Positions 21,721 through 31,654 of a DNA stretch of 64,000 nt are shown one piece after another. The stretch covers positions 541,001 through 605,000 of the forward strand of contig NZ_AP022839.1 of NCBI RefSeq assembly GCF_011764505.1, given 5' to 3'. Under the pieces are notes generated by a model. That model saw only the letters and a program-made list of their open reading frames with translations. It did no database searches and was not told the DNA's origin. Source of the stretch: Legionella antarctica (GTDB lineage: Bacteria > Pseudomonadota > Gammaproteobacteria > Legionellales > Legionellaceae). Positions within the stretch are counted from its first letter, which is position 1. Each line of letters starts with the position of its first letter. A program made the position numbers and the translations under genes.

Positions 21721-22539
21721 ATGCAATTTTCTAGTAGTTATGTAGCACATGTACCCGACACTCAAGGATTTGTTAATTATTCAACAGAAGAAAACAGAGT
21801 CTGGACTATTTTATTCGAAAGACAGATGAACCTATTACCTGATAGAGCCTGTGATGAATTTATATCCGGCTTGCAGACCTTGGGTATTACGGCGGATGCT
21901 ATTCCCCAACTACCTGTGTTGAGTCAACGTTTAATAGAACGGACTGGGTGGCAGGTAGCGCCAGTGGAGGCTTTAATTTCCGCTCGAGAATTTTTTGAAT
22001 TACTGGCTAAAAAACACTTTCCGGCTGCTACCTTTATTCGTCGAGAGGAAGAGTTGAACTATGTTAAAGAACCCGATATTTTTCATGAGCTATTTGGCCA
22101 TTGTCCGATGTTAACTGACAAGGTCTATGCAAATTTCGTTCATGATTTTGCATCTAAAGTATTAACCTTTCCTGAGTCAGATTGGGCATTGTTACAAAGA
22201 ATGTTTTGGTTTACGGTAGAGTTTGGTTTAGTTAATACCCCCAATGGATTAAGAGCTTATGGTGGTGGGATATTATCTTCTATTAGCGAAACAGTATATT
22301 CCGTAGAAAGTGATATTCCTGTGCGCATAATATTCAATCCTGTTACAGTATTCCGAATGCCTTATCGAATTGATAAGTTACAACCTGTATATTTTGTTAT
22401 AGATGACTATCAGACGTTATATAATTTTGTACTTTCTAATATAGAGGATTTACTAAAAAGAGCACGTGAGATTGGTGAGTTGCCTCCATTTTTCGCGGTT
22501 GATCCTGATAACCCCAATATTCACATCAGAGCATGTTAA
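21721..22539 (+). CDS. phhA: Phenylalanine 4-monooxygenase
   Basis: This Fe(II)- and pterin-dependent enzyme converts phenylalanine to tyrosine. In Legionella this feeds tyrosine supply and the homogentisate-derived brown pigment. The 272-residue product has the metal-binding block DIFHELFGHCPM (His122, His127) and the third ligand Glu167 in FTVEFGL, with AYGGGILSSISE after it. ATG 21721 has a strong GGGGAG site; the in-frame extension to 21694 is not needed. Confidence 0.93.
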   Translation: MQFSSSYVAHVPDTQGFVNYSTEENRVWTILFERQMNLLPDRACDEFISGLQTLGITADAIPQLPVLSQRLIERTGWQVAPVEALISAREFFELLAKKHFPAATFIRREEELNYVKEPDIFHELFGHCPMLTDKVYANFVHDFASKVLTFPESDWALLQRMFWFTVEFGLVNTPNGLRAYGGGILSSISETVYSVESDIPVRIIFNPVTVFRMPYRIDKLQPVYFVIDDYQTLYNFVLSNIEDLLKRAREIGELPPFFAVDPDNPNIHIRAC

Positions 22540-22677
22540 TGTAGAAAACTGCATTAATCGACAATAGTAGAGCATTTTAGGTCTAGTGGGAGGTACCATG
22601 TATTGTAAAGACAGACGACTCTTGTTAACATCGACCAATGCGCTTTGTTCATTGGCTGTTAGGTCAAGGAGCATCAT

Positions 22678-23337
22678 TTGATTAAAGTATTAATTGTTGA
22701 TGACCATGCATTGGTTAGAATGGGTATTCGACGATTGCTTGAAGATATGTCGGACGTAGATGTTGTTGCTGATGCTGAAAGTGGTGAGCAAGCTTTACTA
22801 TTAGTAAAAACACATGCACCTGATGTAGTCCTTTTAGATATGAAAATGCCTGGTATTGATGGATGGGAAGTCACTCGTCGATTAAAAAAGTCAAACCCGC
22901 ACATTAAAGTAATTGCCGTTACAGCAATGTCCTCTGACCCTCTCCCAACTCGTGTTTTGCAATTAGGTGCCATGGGCTACCTGACAAAAGAATCAGGGGC
23001 TGAGGAGATGGCTGCTGCAATACGAAAAGTAGCTAAAGGTGAAAAGTACCTCAGTGCTGAAATTGCCCAAAAAATGGCAATTAACAGTTTACAAGAAGCC
23101 CAGGACTCCCCTTTTGATATGTTGTCAGAGCGAGAGATGCAAGTCATGCTAATGATTACAAGTGGCATGAATGTTCAGGATATTGCAGATAGACTGTTTT
23201 TAAGTAGTAAGACAATTAATGGATACAGATACAGGATGTTTGAGAAGTTAGGAATTAAAAATGATGTCGAACTTACTTATTTAGCGATGAAACATCGCAT
23301 CATAGAGCGGCCTTCAGATTTAACGCAAGACGAGTAA
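22678..23337 (+). CDS. letA: Response regulator LetA (GacA/UvrY family)
   Basis: LetA is the response regulator partner of the sensor LetS. In Legionella it drives transcription of small RNAs that sequester CsrA and switch the cell to the transmissive phase. The 219-residue protein has a receiver domain with Asp8/Asp9, phospho-acceptor Asp54 (VLLDMKMPG) and Lys104, and a LuxR/NarL-type helix-turn-helix (about 145-205, [17 protein letters not shown]). The start is TTG with a good AAGGAG site about seven bases upstream. The letA-uvrC pairing is the same as gacA-uvrC and uvrY-uvrC. Confidence 0.94.
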   Translation: MIKVLIVDDHALVRMGIRRLLEDMSDVDVVADAESGEQALLLVKTHAPDVVLLDMKMPGIDGWEVTRRLKKSNPHIKVIAVTAMSSDPLPTRVLQLGAMGYLTKESGAEEMAAAIRKVAKGEKYLSAEIAQKMAINSLQEAQDSPFDMLSEREMQVMLMITSGMNVQDIADRLFLSSKTINGYRYRMFEKLGIKNDVELTYLAMKHRIIERPSDLTQDE

Positions 23338-23348
23338 TTTTTTATTCC

Positions 23349-25205
23349 ATGAATAATCAATATCCTTCTGTTGAATTAGCTTTATTTCTTTCCAAACTCC
23401 CCAGTGAGCCTGGTATTTATCGCATGTTGGATGAGGAAGGAATTGTTCTTTATGTTGGCAAGGCTTCTAACTTAAAAAAAAGAGTAACCAGTTATTTCAA
23501 TAAACAAAACACCGGTGCTAAAACCCGTTCTTTAGTCAATCAAATTGCCTCCATTGAAATATCAGTTACCAGAAGCGAGACTGAGGCTTTACTTTTAGAA
23601 AGTAATCTGATTAAAGCCTTAAGACCAAAATATAATATTTTACTAAGAGATGATAAATCTTATCCTTATATTCATCTTTCCAATCATCCAGAGTTTCCTC
23701 GCGTTGAACTTTATCGAAGTAAGAAAAAACCCCTCTCTGGAGATTTTTTTGGTCCATATCCCAGCAGCATGGCAGTTAAAGAAACCATAGTGACTATTCA
23801 AAAGGTGTTCAAAATCCGAAATTGCCGTGATAGTTATTTTAATGCACGATCACGTCCTTGTTTGCAATATCAAATAAAACGATGTACCGCACCCTGTGTG
23901 AACTATATTACCCCTAAGGATTATCGGCAATCCATAGATGATGCAATGCGTTTTTTACAAGGTAAGTGTCAGGCAATTCTGGATGAATTAACCCAGCGCA
24001 TGGAGACGGCGGTCAGGCAATTAAATTTTGAAGACGCTGCAATATTACGTGATCAGATCAAAAATTTACGATTAGTGCAAGAACAACAAGCTGTAGTACA
24101 GTTACGGGGTGATGCCGATGTAATAGCTATAGATGTACGTCCGGGTTTTGCATGTATTCAATGTGTCACTATTCGAGAGGGACAAGTATTAGCCAGCCAA
24201 AGTTTTTTCCCTACGGTTCCTAATCAAGGACTTGAAGCTCCTGAAGTTGAAGAGTTATGGCAACAAACGTTTGAAGCATTCATTGGATTTTATTATCTAG
24301 ATACTCCCGAAAGGATACCAGCTTTGATAATTACTAATCAATCGCTGATGGACCATCACACCTTAGAGGCGGCTTTGTCGCAGCAGCGTGCAAAATCATC
24401 TAAAATTCAGGTTAATCCTCGTGGAATAAAGTCACGCTGGATGGATTTTGCTCTAAATAATTTACGTATTTCCGTAGCGGAGCATGTAAGCAAACATGCA
24501 ACCATCAGGGCTCGTTATCAGGCATTAGAAAACGTATTATCCCTTCCTAAAAGCATAAAGCGGATGGAGTGTTTTGATATTAGTCATACCCAAGGAGAGG
24601 CGACAATAGCCTCTTGTGTTGTGTTTGATGATCAAGGACCTTGTGCTGGTGAATACAGGCGTTTTAATATTGAAGGCATTACTCCAGGAGATGATTATGC
24701 TGCCATGGAACAGGCGATAACACGGCGATTTAAACGTTTGGTAGAGGTTCAATCTCTTCCTGATGTATTGATTATTGACGGTGGGAAAGGTCAGGTAACC
24801 GTAGCACAAAGAGTTCTTGCCTCTTTAAATGTTTCTGATGTGACCCTCTTGGGAGTCGCAAAAGGGCCTGCGCGTAAAGCAGGTTGGGAAAAGCTGATCC
24901 TGGTAAATGAAGCCCGGGAGTTTACCTTACCGGAGGATTCAAAAGCGCTGCATCTATTACAACACATTCGCGATGAAGCCCATCGATTTGCTATTACAGC
25001 CCATCGTAAAAAACGGCAGAAGGTACGCCTTGATTCTACCCTTGAAAGTATTGAAGGGGTAGGAGCAAAGCGAAGACAGGCATTACTACATCGTTTTGGT
25101 GGGTTACGTGAGCTGGCAAAAGCTTCAATGGAAGAAATTGCAAAAGTTCCAGGAGTTAGTGATAGTTTAGCGCAACGTATCCATCAGCATTTCCATAGAT
25201 TATAA
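23349..25205 (+). CDS. uvrC: Excinuclease ABC subunit C
   Basis: UvrC makes both incisions in nucleotide excision repair. The 618-residue protein has an N-terminal GIY-YIG nuclease domain ([20 protein letters not shown]), a Cys-rich segment ([21 protein letters not shown] type), a UVR motif ([15 protein letters not shown]), an RNase H-like endonuclease domain ([12 protein letters not shown] and IIDGGKGQ) and C-terminal tandem HhH motifs. It starts 11 bases after letA and is co-transcribed. Confidence 0.96.
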   Translation: MNNQYPSVELALFLSKLPSEPGIYRMLDEEGIVLYVGKASNLKKRVTSYFNKQNTGAKTRSLVNQIASIEISVTRSETEALLLESNLIKALRPKYNILLRDDKSYPYIHLSNHPEFPRVELYRSKKKPLSGDFFGPYPSSMAVKETIVTIQKVFKIRNCRDSYFNARSRPCLQYQIKRCTAPCVNYITPKDYRQSIDDAMRFLQGKCQAILDELTQRMETAVRQLNFEDAAILRDQIKNLRLVQEQQAVVQLRGDADVIAIDVRPGFACIQCVTIREGQVLASQSFFPTVPNQGLEAPEVEELWQQTFEAFIGFYYLDTPERIPALIITNQSLMDHHTLEAALSQQRAKSSKIQVNPRGIKSRWMDFALNNLRISVAEHVSKHATIRARYQALENVLSLPKSIKRMECFDISHTQGEATIASCVVFDDQGPCAGEYRRFNIEGITPGDDYAAMEQAITRRFKRLVEVQSLPDVLIIDGGKGQVTVAQRVLASLNVSDVTLLGVAKGPARKAGWEKLILVNEAREFTLPEDSKALHLLQHIRDEAHRFAITAHRKKRQKVRLDSTLESIEGVGAKRRQALLHRFGGLRELAKASMEEIAKVPGVSDSLAQRIHQHFHRL

Positions 25206-25286
25206 TTGAATCTCTATTCGGATATATCGCTGCTTTATAATCAGATGAAACTCTGAAGTTAGTTAGGGAGCTCATTTTAAAATAAA

Positions 25287-25472
25287 TCAGTGAGATTTTT
25301 CGCTTTGATAGTTAATCCAACCTGCAGATTGAACTTCTTTGCCAGCTTTAAATTGTGAATGAACTGTTGGTGTCCCTAGGTATAATGCTCCATTTTTGCC
25401 AACCACGTACATATAAAGTTTATCAGGAAGCAATTTATTGGAGTTAATATAGCTATTTCCGGGTTGAATCGT
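25287..25472 (-). pseudogene. Remnant of an unidentified gene (C-terminal 61 codons)
   Basis: An open minus-strand frame of 61 codons ends at a stop and reads like real protein (for example LPDKLYMYVVGKNGALYLG). It has no start codon before an upstream stop at 25473-25475, and the only Met is internal. It looks like the surviving 3' end of a decayed gene. I do not recognise the family. Confidence 0.45.
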
Positions 25473-26115
25473 TCACCCTTTTTTGCAGTAAAGTGGCGGA
25501 GAAATATAAAGACAGGCAAAAATTAGTCGAAAATGTCATAAAATAACCGCTATGTGTTATTTTAAGGTATTAGTCGTTTCAAGTGATCATTCCATTATTT
25601 GACCTAAAGAAAATGCAATGTATTTTGTGCAAAATTCATAAAAGTTAAGTGTATTTCTTCATTATTTATCATAGTATTAGACGTAAGGGGACCATTAAAT
25701 ATGGCCGTATTGTTCGTTCAGAAAAGGGGTCGATGTTTGTATTTATCAGCCATGATTTATCTGGGTGCCTGGATGTTTTGAAAATAAGAAATTTAGATTT
25801 AGAAGAATTTAGTTAAATGAAACATCTCATAATTTCTGGGGAAAAAATCACTTCGGTTGAGAAGATGTTTCCTGGTTTTCATTGAGAAGATACGTCAAAT
25901 ATCTAAATAGCTGAAAATTATGATTTTATTTTTATTCATTCGAGACATGTTTTTTTTAAACCCGTTAAATTTTTTTAATCCAGTAATAGCAACTAAATTT
26001 GAGATTCGAGCTAAACTTATTATAAAAATGACCGACAAAAGAGAAGAATAAGAAATTTAAATTTAAGCACAAATCTTGCATGTAATTATAAAAATAGGCA
26101 TGAGGGGGCTGCACC
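25473..26115. other. Long AT-rich intergenic region before enhA
   Basis: No gene is evident. The region has a 9-bp inverted repeat at 25819-25871 and long A/T runs. It probably holds the enhA promoter and any stationary-phase control elements, but I cannot place a convincing -35/-10 pair. Confidence 0.5.
25819..25871. repeat. Inverted repeat upstream of enhA
   Basis: GAAACATCT (25819-25827) is inverted at AGATGTTTC (25863-25871). Allowing a one-base bulge, the match extends further into CTCA/TGAG. It has no T tract, so it may be an operator or an RNA hairpin. Confidence 0.45.
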
Positions 26116-26838
26116 ATGAAAAAAATATTTCTAACAGCATTCATGATGTCAATGGTGACTGTAGTTAATGCTGCAGGTTTCTACGGGACTGCATTATGTG
26201 GCTATCCTCAATATGATTGCATTAAAGTAAGCAGCGGGGAAAGTTGGGAAAAATTATTTCCTGATCCGGAAAAAAGGGATTTAGTGCAGAGAGTTAATCG
26301 CAGCTATAACAGTTTATGGACTGGAAGGGTAATTGCTGTTCCCAAAAATCTAGCCCACATCAATATTTATGATATTGCACCTTTCCCAGTTAAATTAGAG
26401 GGGGAGACGGAAAAACAAATTATCATCGATCAGGAAAAGTTGGCCTGGGGTGCCTATGATGCTCAGGGTAATTTAATGTGGTGGGGTCCTATATCCTCAG
26501 GAAGAGATAAATGTTCTGATTCTAATCACTCGTGCAGAACATTAACCGGGATTTTCAGAATATTTAGTAAAGAGAATTCTAAATGTACCTCGAATGTTTT
26601 TCCAATAGGAAGGGGTGGTGCCAAGATGCCTTTTTGTATGTATTTCCATAAAGGATTTGCCATGCACGGTTCTGACGATATCCCCGGACAAAGAGCAAGC
26701 CATGGATGTGTTCGTATGTTTGTTGAAGATGCCAAATGGTTAAATCTAAATTTTGTTGAGTTGTCTAGTGAGCGTAACAATTTTACGGGTACTAAAGTGA
26801 TTGTCCGTCCATTAAACGATAGTGAGAAAAGAATATGA
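26116..26838 (+). CDS. enhA: Enhanced entry protein EnhA (L,D-transpeptidase fold)
   Basis: The 240-residue protein has a signal peptide (cleavage near VNA/AG, residue 19-20) and an N-terminal LysM-like segment (about 38-78). The C-terminal YkuD domain has His184 (FAMHGSDD) and the catalytic SHGCVRM block with Cys198. YkuD proteins cross-link peptidoglycan or attach proteins to it. In Legionella the enhABC locus was found through enhanced entry into host cells. The stop overlaps the enhB start by 4 bp. GGGGG upstream acts as ribosome binding site. Confidence 0.87.
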   Translation: MKKIFLTAFMMSMVTVVNAAGFYGTALCGYPQYDCIKVSSGESWEKLFPDPEKRDLVQRVNRSYNSLWTGRVIAVPKNLAHINIYDIAPFPVKLEGETEKQIIIDQEKLAWGAYDAQGNLMWWGPISSGRDKCSDSNHSCRTLTGIFRIFSKENSKCTSNVFPIGRGGAKMPFCMYFHKGFAMHGSDDIPGQRASHGCVRMFVEDAKWLNLNFVELSSERNNFTGTKVIVRPLNDSEKRI

Positions 26839-27392
26839 ATATCATAACTAAAAAAAGGTCACTCACGATATCATTAGTTCTTCTGGTTGGGTTGCTTAGT
26901 ACGCATGGTCTAGCGGCACGTCAAAAAAATAGCGATGATCAAGCCCAAACAAAGGATAATGCTCGTTTTCCTATTGGCTGTAGGGCTGTGGGGTATCAGC
27001 AAAGTTTAAAAATCATCTCCCTGTTTCCTGGTAAAGAAGGGGCTCTGCAATCGATGTATTTTTTCTTTAATAAACTACCTGAGACAGTAAGCTTATATCA
27101 AATGAGGGAGAAAAACAGTGAGTATTCTACGCGCTATAACCACACCATCAGAGGAAACTCCTGGGCAGTTTTGGCTACTGGTGAACCCTTAGTTAAATTT
27201 ATCTGCACCTTGGGTGATGGCAAATCATCTTATGGAAAAATCGTTGATTGTGCAGAAACAATTAAAATTTGTGAATACGTCAATGTAAAATTTGGATTGA
27301 ATAATAAAGGTAATTTCTGGATAGTAGATAGTAATACAAGAAACGGGGCCGTCAATCAAGTAGTACATTATGGCATAATACCCGGAGTATAA
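26835..27392 (+). CDS. enhB: Enhanced entry protein EnhB
   Basis: The 185-residue secreted protein has a signal peptide (about 1-27, ending GLAA). No enzyme motif is visible. It is assigned by its position between enhA and enhC. Two Cys pairs in the second half (around FICTLGDG and IVDCAETIKICEY) could form disulfides in the periplasm. Start overlaps enhA (ATGA). Confidence 0.78.
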   Translation: MNIITKKRSLTISLVLLVGLLSTHGLAARQKNSDDQAQTKDNARFPIGCRAVGYQQSLKIISLFPGKEGALQSMYFFFNKLPETVSLYQMREKNSEYSTRYNHTIRGNSWAVLATGEPLVKFICTLGDGKSSYGKIVDCAETIKICEYVNVKFGLNNKGNFWIVDSNTRNGAVNQVVHYGIIPGV

Positions 27393-27418
27393 AACGCCAT
27401 TGCAAGAGGGGAATCTTC

Positions 27419-30400
27419 ATGAAATCATTAGTACCTTGGATTTGTTTTGTTGTGGCATCAGCGAGTCAGCAAACTTTTGCTGACGACTATTTTAACGCGT
27501 ACCGCCTAGGCAATTATAACAAAGCTGCTGAGCCTTTACTGAGTAAAACAGGAAAAAATGCAATAGCCGATTATTATTTAGGTCGATTGTTTCTTTATGG
27601 CTACGGTCAGTTAAAAAATAACGACTTGGCCATGCGATATTTCGTTAAATCTGCAGAAAAAGGCTATTTACCAGCTGTTCAACTTATGGCTAAATACAGT
27701 TTGTTTCGGGATAAAAACTCCGAGCAAGCAATTCGTTGGTTCAAGCAGGCAGCTTCTATGGGCGATGTGAATGCGCAACTTTTTATGGCAGCTGCTTATT
27801 TGTATGGCATTGGCGTAAAGCCCAATGCTGACATTGCCAGACGCTTTTATATCGATGCGGCAAAAAATGGTAATGCCACCGCTCAATTTGCACTCGCTGA
27901 GAATTTTATAAATAGCCGTCACTCATCAAATAATAGATTAGGTCTGATCTGGTTAAAAAAATCGGCTAATAATGGTAATCCCCGCGCACAAACAATGCTC
28001 GGTCGCCTTTCTATTGAAGGAAATTTAGTAGAGAAAGATAAAGTTGAGGGAATAGAATTATTAACAAAAGCTGCATCACAAAACTATACACCTGCAATGG
28101 TAGCTCTGGGTGATGCTGCTCTGGTAGAAAATAATCCAGAAGAGGCGGTTAATTGGTACAAAAAAGCAGCTGGTTTGCATAATCTCTCAGCTTATCTGCA
28201 TTTAGCTAATGCCTATTTACAGGATAAAAGCCCTATTTATGATGCACACTCAGGTTTTTTATGGACTCTCAAAGCAGCTCAGGAAGGATTAACAAAAGCA
28301 AAAAGTGAATTAGCCAATTTATATCAAAAAGGAATTGGAGTAAGTGCTGATCCGGTTTTAGCCAAACAGTGGTCTGATCTAGCGATTGAAGATGCCAAGA
28401 AAAAGCCCCAAATATCCTCATTAGCACAGGCCGCATTATGGCTGAGCAATGATTTAACTGATAAATTGGAAGAAACCAGCTATCAGATGGATGGGATATT
28501 TAGTCCTTGGAAAAATCCTGCCGTATTAAGAAATAACACGTATAATCAGGCACCTCAATTGGAAGTGATTACTCGCCAACAGATTTTTAAGCCTCAATTC
28601 GAGCTGATTCAACCAAATGGAATTCCTATCAATAATTACTATGACGCACTCGGCACTAAAAATGCTGATTTGCCAGCAAATCAATGGTCTTATCCCAACT
28701 ATCGTTTAAATCCTCAAATAGAAGCATTAGAAAAAGTAACCAGTTCAGTTGTTGCTAGAACTAATTTGCCAGCACCTTATAAAGATGCCAATTATTACCT
28801 AGACCACGATTTTTCTAATGCCAGTTTAATGGACATATGGACGCAAGGCTGGCAACAACAAGTTAATTATATGTCTGTGTTCAATCAAATGTACTTCAAA
28901 GCGATCTTGGGTGATTCTAAATCCCAGTTTGAAATTGGACAGATGTTTCAATTTGGTCTAGGCGTGGCTCAAAATGATGAGGCAGCGATTGCGTTCTATC
29001 AAAATGCTGCAGAACAGCAACATTTAGCTGCGCAATATAATTTGGGTATCTTATATCTCGAGCGTGCCCAAGATGAAAAAGATTATCAAACCGCCTTAAA
29101 CTGGCTTACTGTTGGAGCCTTTAAAGGGAATAAAAGATGTCAATATGTCCTTGCCAGAATTCTTAATGAAGGAAAAGTAGGACCGGATGGAAAAGAGTAT
29201 ATTAAACCTAATCATGAACAAGCGTTATCCATGCTTTACCTTTCCGCGGCGAATAATTATGGGCCTGCAGAGTATGAATTGGGTGAACATTTGGCTCGAG
29301 AGCTTAATAGTGGTTTAAGTGTTGACGTTAAAAAACATAAACGAGCTTTAGTACGTCAACTGTATCAAGGAGCCGCTGCAAACGGAGTCGCTCAGGCCTT
29401 GTTACCTCTGGCGTTTTATAATGCGATGGATGGGGATAAGCAAAGACAGGCTAATGCCTTTACTGTTGCTGAAGAACAGGCACAAGCAGGAGATGATAAA
29501 GCAGCATTATTATTAGGATTGCTTTATGATCGGGGAATAGGTGTGCCCAGTGATCCTGCTAAAGCCATGTATTGGTATCAGCAATCAGGCCAAAATCCGG
29601 TAAGTCAGTTTATCCTGGGTACTTATACTACTGAGGGAAGAGGTATTTCTAAAGATAGAGAAAAAGGCATCGAGCTTCTTCAACTCGCTGCTGAGGCCAA
29701 ATTCTCATACGCTGACTTTAATCTAGCTGCACTCAAGCAACAGGAACAGCAGGATTTCTTACCTAACTTGATTAAGGCTTATAGTTTAGGTAATAGCCAT
29801 GCTGGTATCGTTTTAGCGGATTATTATTTATCAGAAAATAATGATCCGGAACATTCGGATACAAATAAGATGATGCAAGCAAAACAAATTTATGAAGGTC
29901 TCGCAGAAAAAGGAGATCAGTACGCTCAATTAAAATTAGCTTACATGCTGGAAAAAGGATTAGGTGCTGCTCCTGATCCAACCGCAGCTCAACGCTGGTA
30001 TACTGCTTCAGCAGAGCAAGGTAATCCAGTAGCGCAATATTTGCTGGGACAATTCTATCAACTTGGATTAGTTGGGCAACCTGACTATACCTTAGCGAAA
30101 GAATGGTATAACAAATCTGCAAGTCAGCTCTCCAAAGCATCAGTAGCTTTAGGATTCATCTATGAGACTGTAGAGGATAACTATGCTGATGCCTTAAAAG
30201 CTTATGAACAGGCAGCAGCTAAGGGAGATGTATTGGGTGAGTATAATCTGGCATTAATGTATGAGTACGGTAAAGGCGTGCCAGTTGATTACACTAAAGC
30301 CAAGTCATTATTTATTGAAGCGGCCAATAAAGGGGTTGATGAGGCGATGAATCAACTTGGCGGTATGTATTTTTATGGCTTGGGTGAGGAGCGGAATGAG

Positions 30401-31042
30401 CAGCAAGCTTTGGCTTGGTACAAAAAAGCGGCTGCTTTAGGGAACGGGAACGCTTTGTACTCTTTAGGATTGTTATCAGAAACAGGAGTCGCTACTAAAC
30501 TTGATTTCCCTGATGCTTTGAAATACTACCAGCAGGCATCTGACCAAGGAAATGAAAAGGCAATGTTGGCTTTGGCACGAATGTACCATTATGGTTTGGG
30601 GGTGGAAAAGGATAATAAAATGTCAGCGAGTATTTATCAGAAATTAGCCAATAGACAGAATGCTTACGCTCAATATCAATTAGGTACTTATTATTTGGAA
30701 GGTACAACAGGAGAAAGTTTACCTGAAAAAGCAAAGCAGTTACTAAAGGAAGCTAGTGAAAATGGTAGTCCACAGGCACGCCAGATATTACAGCGCCTAG
30801 AGGCTCAAAATCAGGATCGAGTTAGTTTTATAGAGCCTGTAATGATGAATCGTGTACGTGCATTATCAGGTAAGCCGGCTGACTTGATATATCTTGATGC
30901 TTTGAATGAATGGAATAGGGGGGATGAAGTTTTATCCAGAATGATTTTACATCGATTGGTGACTCAATACCCCAACTTTGTTCCTGCTAAACGTGTTTAT
31001 CAGAAATTGATAGAGGCAAAGAGACTCAGTAACTACAGTTAA
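27419..31042 (+). CDS. enhC: Enhanced entry protein EnhC, Sel1-repeat periplasmic protein
   Basis: The 1,207-residue protein has a signal peptide (about 1-21, cleavage after TFA) and then many Sel1-type repeats of about 36 residues. They are recognisable as A-x-x-x-LG-x-x-Y-x-x-G-x-G-V with alternating helix pairs (for example AQFALAENF, MNQLGGMYFYGLGEE, ALARMYHYGLGVE). Repeats fill the protein except a central linker around 350-480. In L. pneumophila EnhC is periplasmic, limits a lytic transglycosylase and reduces release of muropeptides sensed by NOD1, supporting growth in macrophages. GAGGGG upstream is the ribosome binding site. Confidence 0.92.
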   Translation: MKSLVPWICFVVASASQQTFADDYFNAYRLGNYNKAAEPLLSKTGKNAIADYYLGRLFLYGYGQLKNNDLAMRYFVKSAEKGYLPAVQLMAKYSLFRDKNSEQAIRWFKQAASMGDVNAQLFMAAAYLYGIGVKPNADIARRFYIDAAKNGNATAQFALAENFINSRHSSNNRLGLIWLKKSANNGNPRAQTMLGRLSIEGNLVEKDKVEGIELLTKAASQNYTPAMVALGDAALVENNPEEAVNWYKKAAGLHNLSAYLHLANAYLQDKSPIYDAHSGFLWTLKAAQEGLTKAKSELANLYQKGIGVSADPVLAKQWSDLAIEDAKKKPQISSLAQAALWLSNDLTDKLEETSYQMDGIFSPWKNPAVLRNNTYNQAPQLEVITRQQIFKPQFELIQPNGIPINNYYDALGTKNADLPANQWSYPNYRLNPQIEALEKVTSSVVARTNLPAPYKDANYYLDHDFSNASLMDIWTQGWQQQVNYMSVFNQMYFKAILGDSKSQFEIGQMFQFGLGVAQNDEAAIAFYQNAAEQQHLAAQYNLGILYLERAQDEKDYQTALNWLTVGAFKGNKRCQYVLARILNEGKVGPDGKEYIKPNHEQALSMLYLSAANNYGPAEYELGEHLARELNSGLSVDVKKHKRALVRQLYQGAAANGVAQALLPLAFYNAMDGDKQRQANAFTVAEEQAQAGDDKAALLLGLLYDRGIGVPSDPAKAMYWYQQSGQNPVSQFILGTYTTEGRGISKDREKGIELLQLAAEAKFSYADFNLAALKQQEQQDFLPNLIKAYSLGNSHAGIVLADYYLSENNDPEHSDTNKMMQAKQIYEGLAEKGDQYAQLKLAYMLEKGLGAAPDPTAAQRWYTASAEQGNPVAQYLLGQFYQLGLVGQPDYTLAKEWYNKSASQLSKASVALGFIYETVEDNYADALKAYEQAAAKGDVLGEYNLALMYEYGKGVPVDYTKAKSLFIEAANKGVDEAMNQLGGMYFYGLGEERNEQQALAWYKKAAALGNGNALYSLGLLSETGVATKLDFPDALKYYQQASDQGNEKAMLALARMYHYGLGVEKDNKMSASIYQKLANRQNAYAQYQLGTYYLEGTTGESLPEKAKQLLKEASENGSPQARQILQRLEAQNQDRVSFIEPVMMNRVRALSGKPADLIYLDALNEWNRGDEVLSRMILHRLVTQYPNFVPAKRVYQKLIEAKRLSNYS

Positions 31043-31060
31043 CCAAGTGCATTAAAAAAA

Positions 31061-31086
31061 TGGGTGCCTTGGTGCACCTAATTTTT
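31061..31086 (+). terminator. Terminator after enhC
   Basis: A 7-bp stem (TGGGTGC with GCACCTA, one G-T pair) with a 6-base loop is followed by ATTTTT. Seven A bases precede it, so it could also act on the opposite strand. Confidence 0.68.
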
Positions 31087-31160
31087 CAGTTTGTTTACAA
31101 AATATTAAAGAATTCATACACGATGATAAGAATCCTCATTTAAATCCAATTAGATAATTC

Positions 31161-31195
31161 AGCAAAAAGAACCGAACCGGGCTATGCCGGTTCGG
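31161..31195 (-). terminator. Terminator after rpsT
   Basis: A 9-bp perfect stem (31172-31180 with 31187-31195) and 6-base loop are followed, in the minus direction, by TTCTTTTT. It lies 36 bases after the rpsT stop. Confidence 0.8.
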
Positions 31196-31230
31196 ATGTT
31201 TTCGAACTTAGAGCGACGGAAAACACAGGA

Positions 31231-31497
31231 TTAAGCAGCCATCGCCTTAACTCGAGCGACCAGACGGCTTTTAATACGAGCAGCTTTGTTTTTATGGATT
31301 AATCCTTTACTGGTAGCTTTATCAATAACTGGTTGCGCTTTAACGAAGGCAGTTTGAGCAGCTTCTTTATCACCAGCCTCAACTGCTTTAAGCACATTTT
31401 TAATATAAGTGCGGAACATGGAACGTGCACTGGCGTTGTGTTGGCGCAGTTTCACGTTTTGACGAGCACGTTTGATCGCTGATTTAATATTTGCCAC
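31231..31497 (-). CDS. rpsT: 30S ribosomal protein S20
   Basis: The 88-residue protein begins [21 protein letters not shown], the S20 signature, and continues as a Lys/Arg/Ala-rich helical protein. It is monocistronic, between its own promoter and terminator. Divergent murJ next to rpsT is a common gammaproteobacterial arrangement. Confidence 0.97.
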   Translation of the reverse strand: MANIKSAIKRARQNVKLRQHNASARSMFRTYIKNVLKAVEAGDKEAAQTAFVKAQPVIDKATSKGLIHKNKAARIKSRLVARVKAMAA

Positions 31498-31537
31498 TTA
31501 AAAATCTCCACTCATTCAGATAGTACAAAAGATGTTG

Positions 31538-31566
31538 ATCATGCACAATGAGTTAGAATTTGTCAA
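31538..31566 (-). promoter_or_regulatory. Sigma-70-type promoter for rpsT
   Basis: On the minus strand, TTGACA (31561-31566) and CATGAT (31538-31543) are separated by 17 bp, 41 bases before the rpsT start. Its position argues against murJ starting as far upstream as 31532. Confidence 0.58.
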
Positions 31567-31654
31567 TATAGTCCTTGATGTAACTTTAATAATTTCGGTA
31601 TATCATAGGATAAATCCACTTTTTTCAATGAAAGATATGTCAGCGACGGATATT

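Noticed and set aside
31532..31654. N-terminal extension of murJ from ATG 31532
   Set aside because: The extra residues are not part of the MurJ family and the region holds the rpsT promoter.
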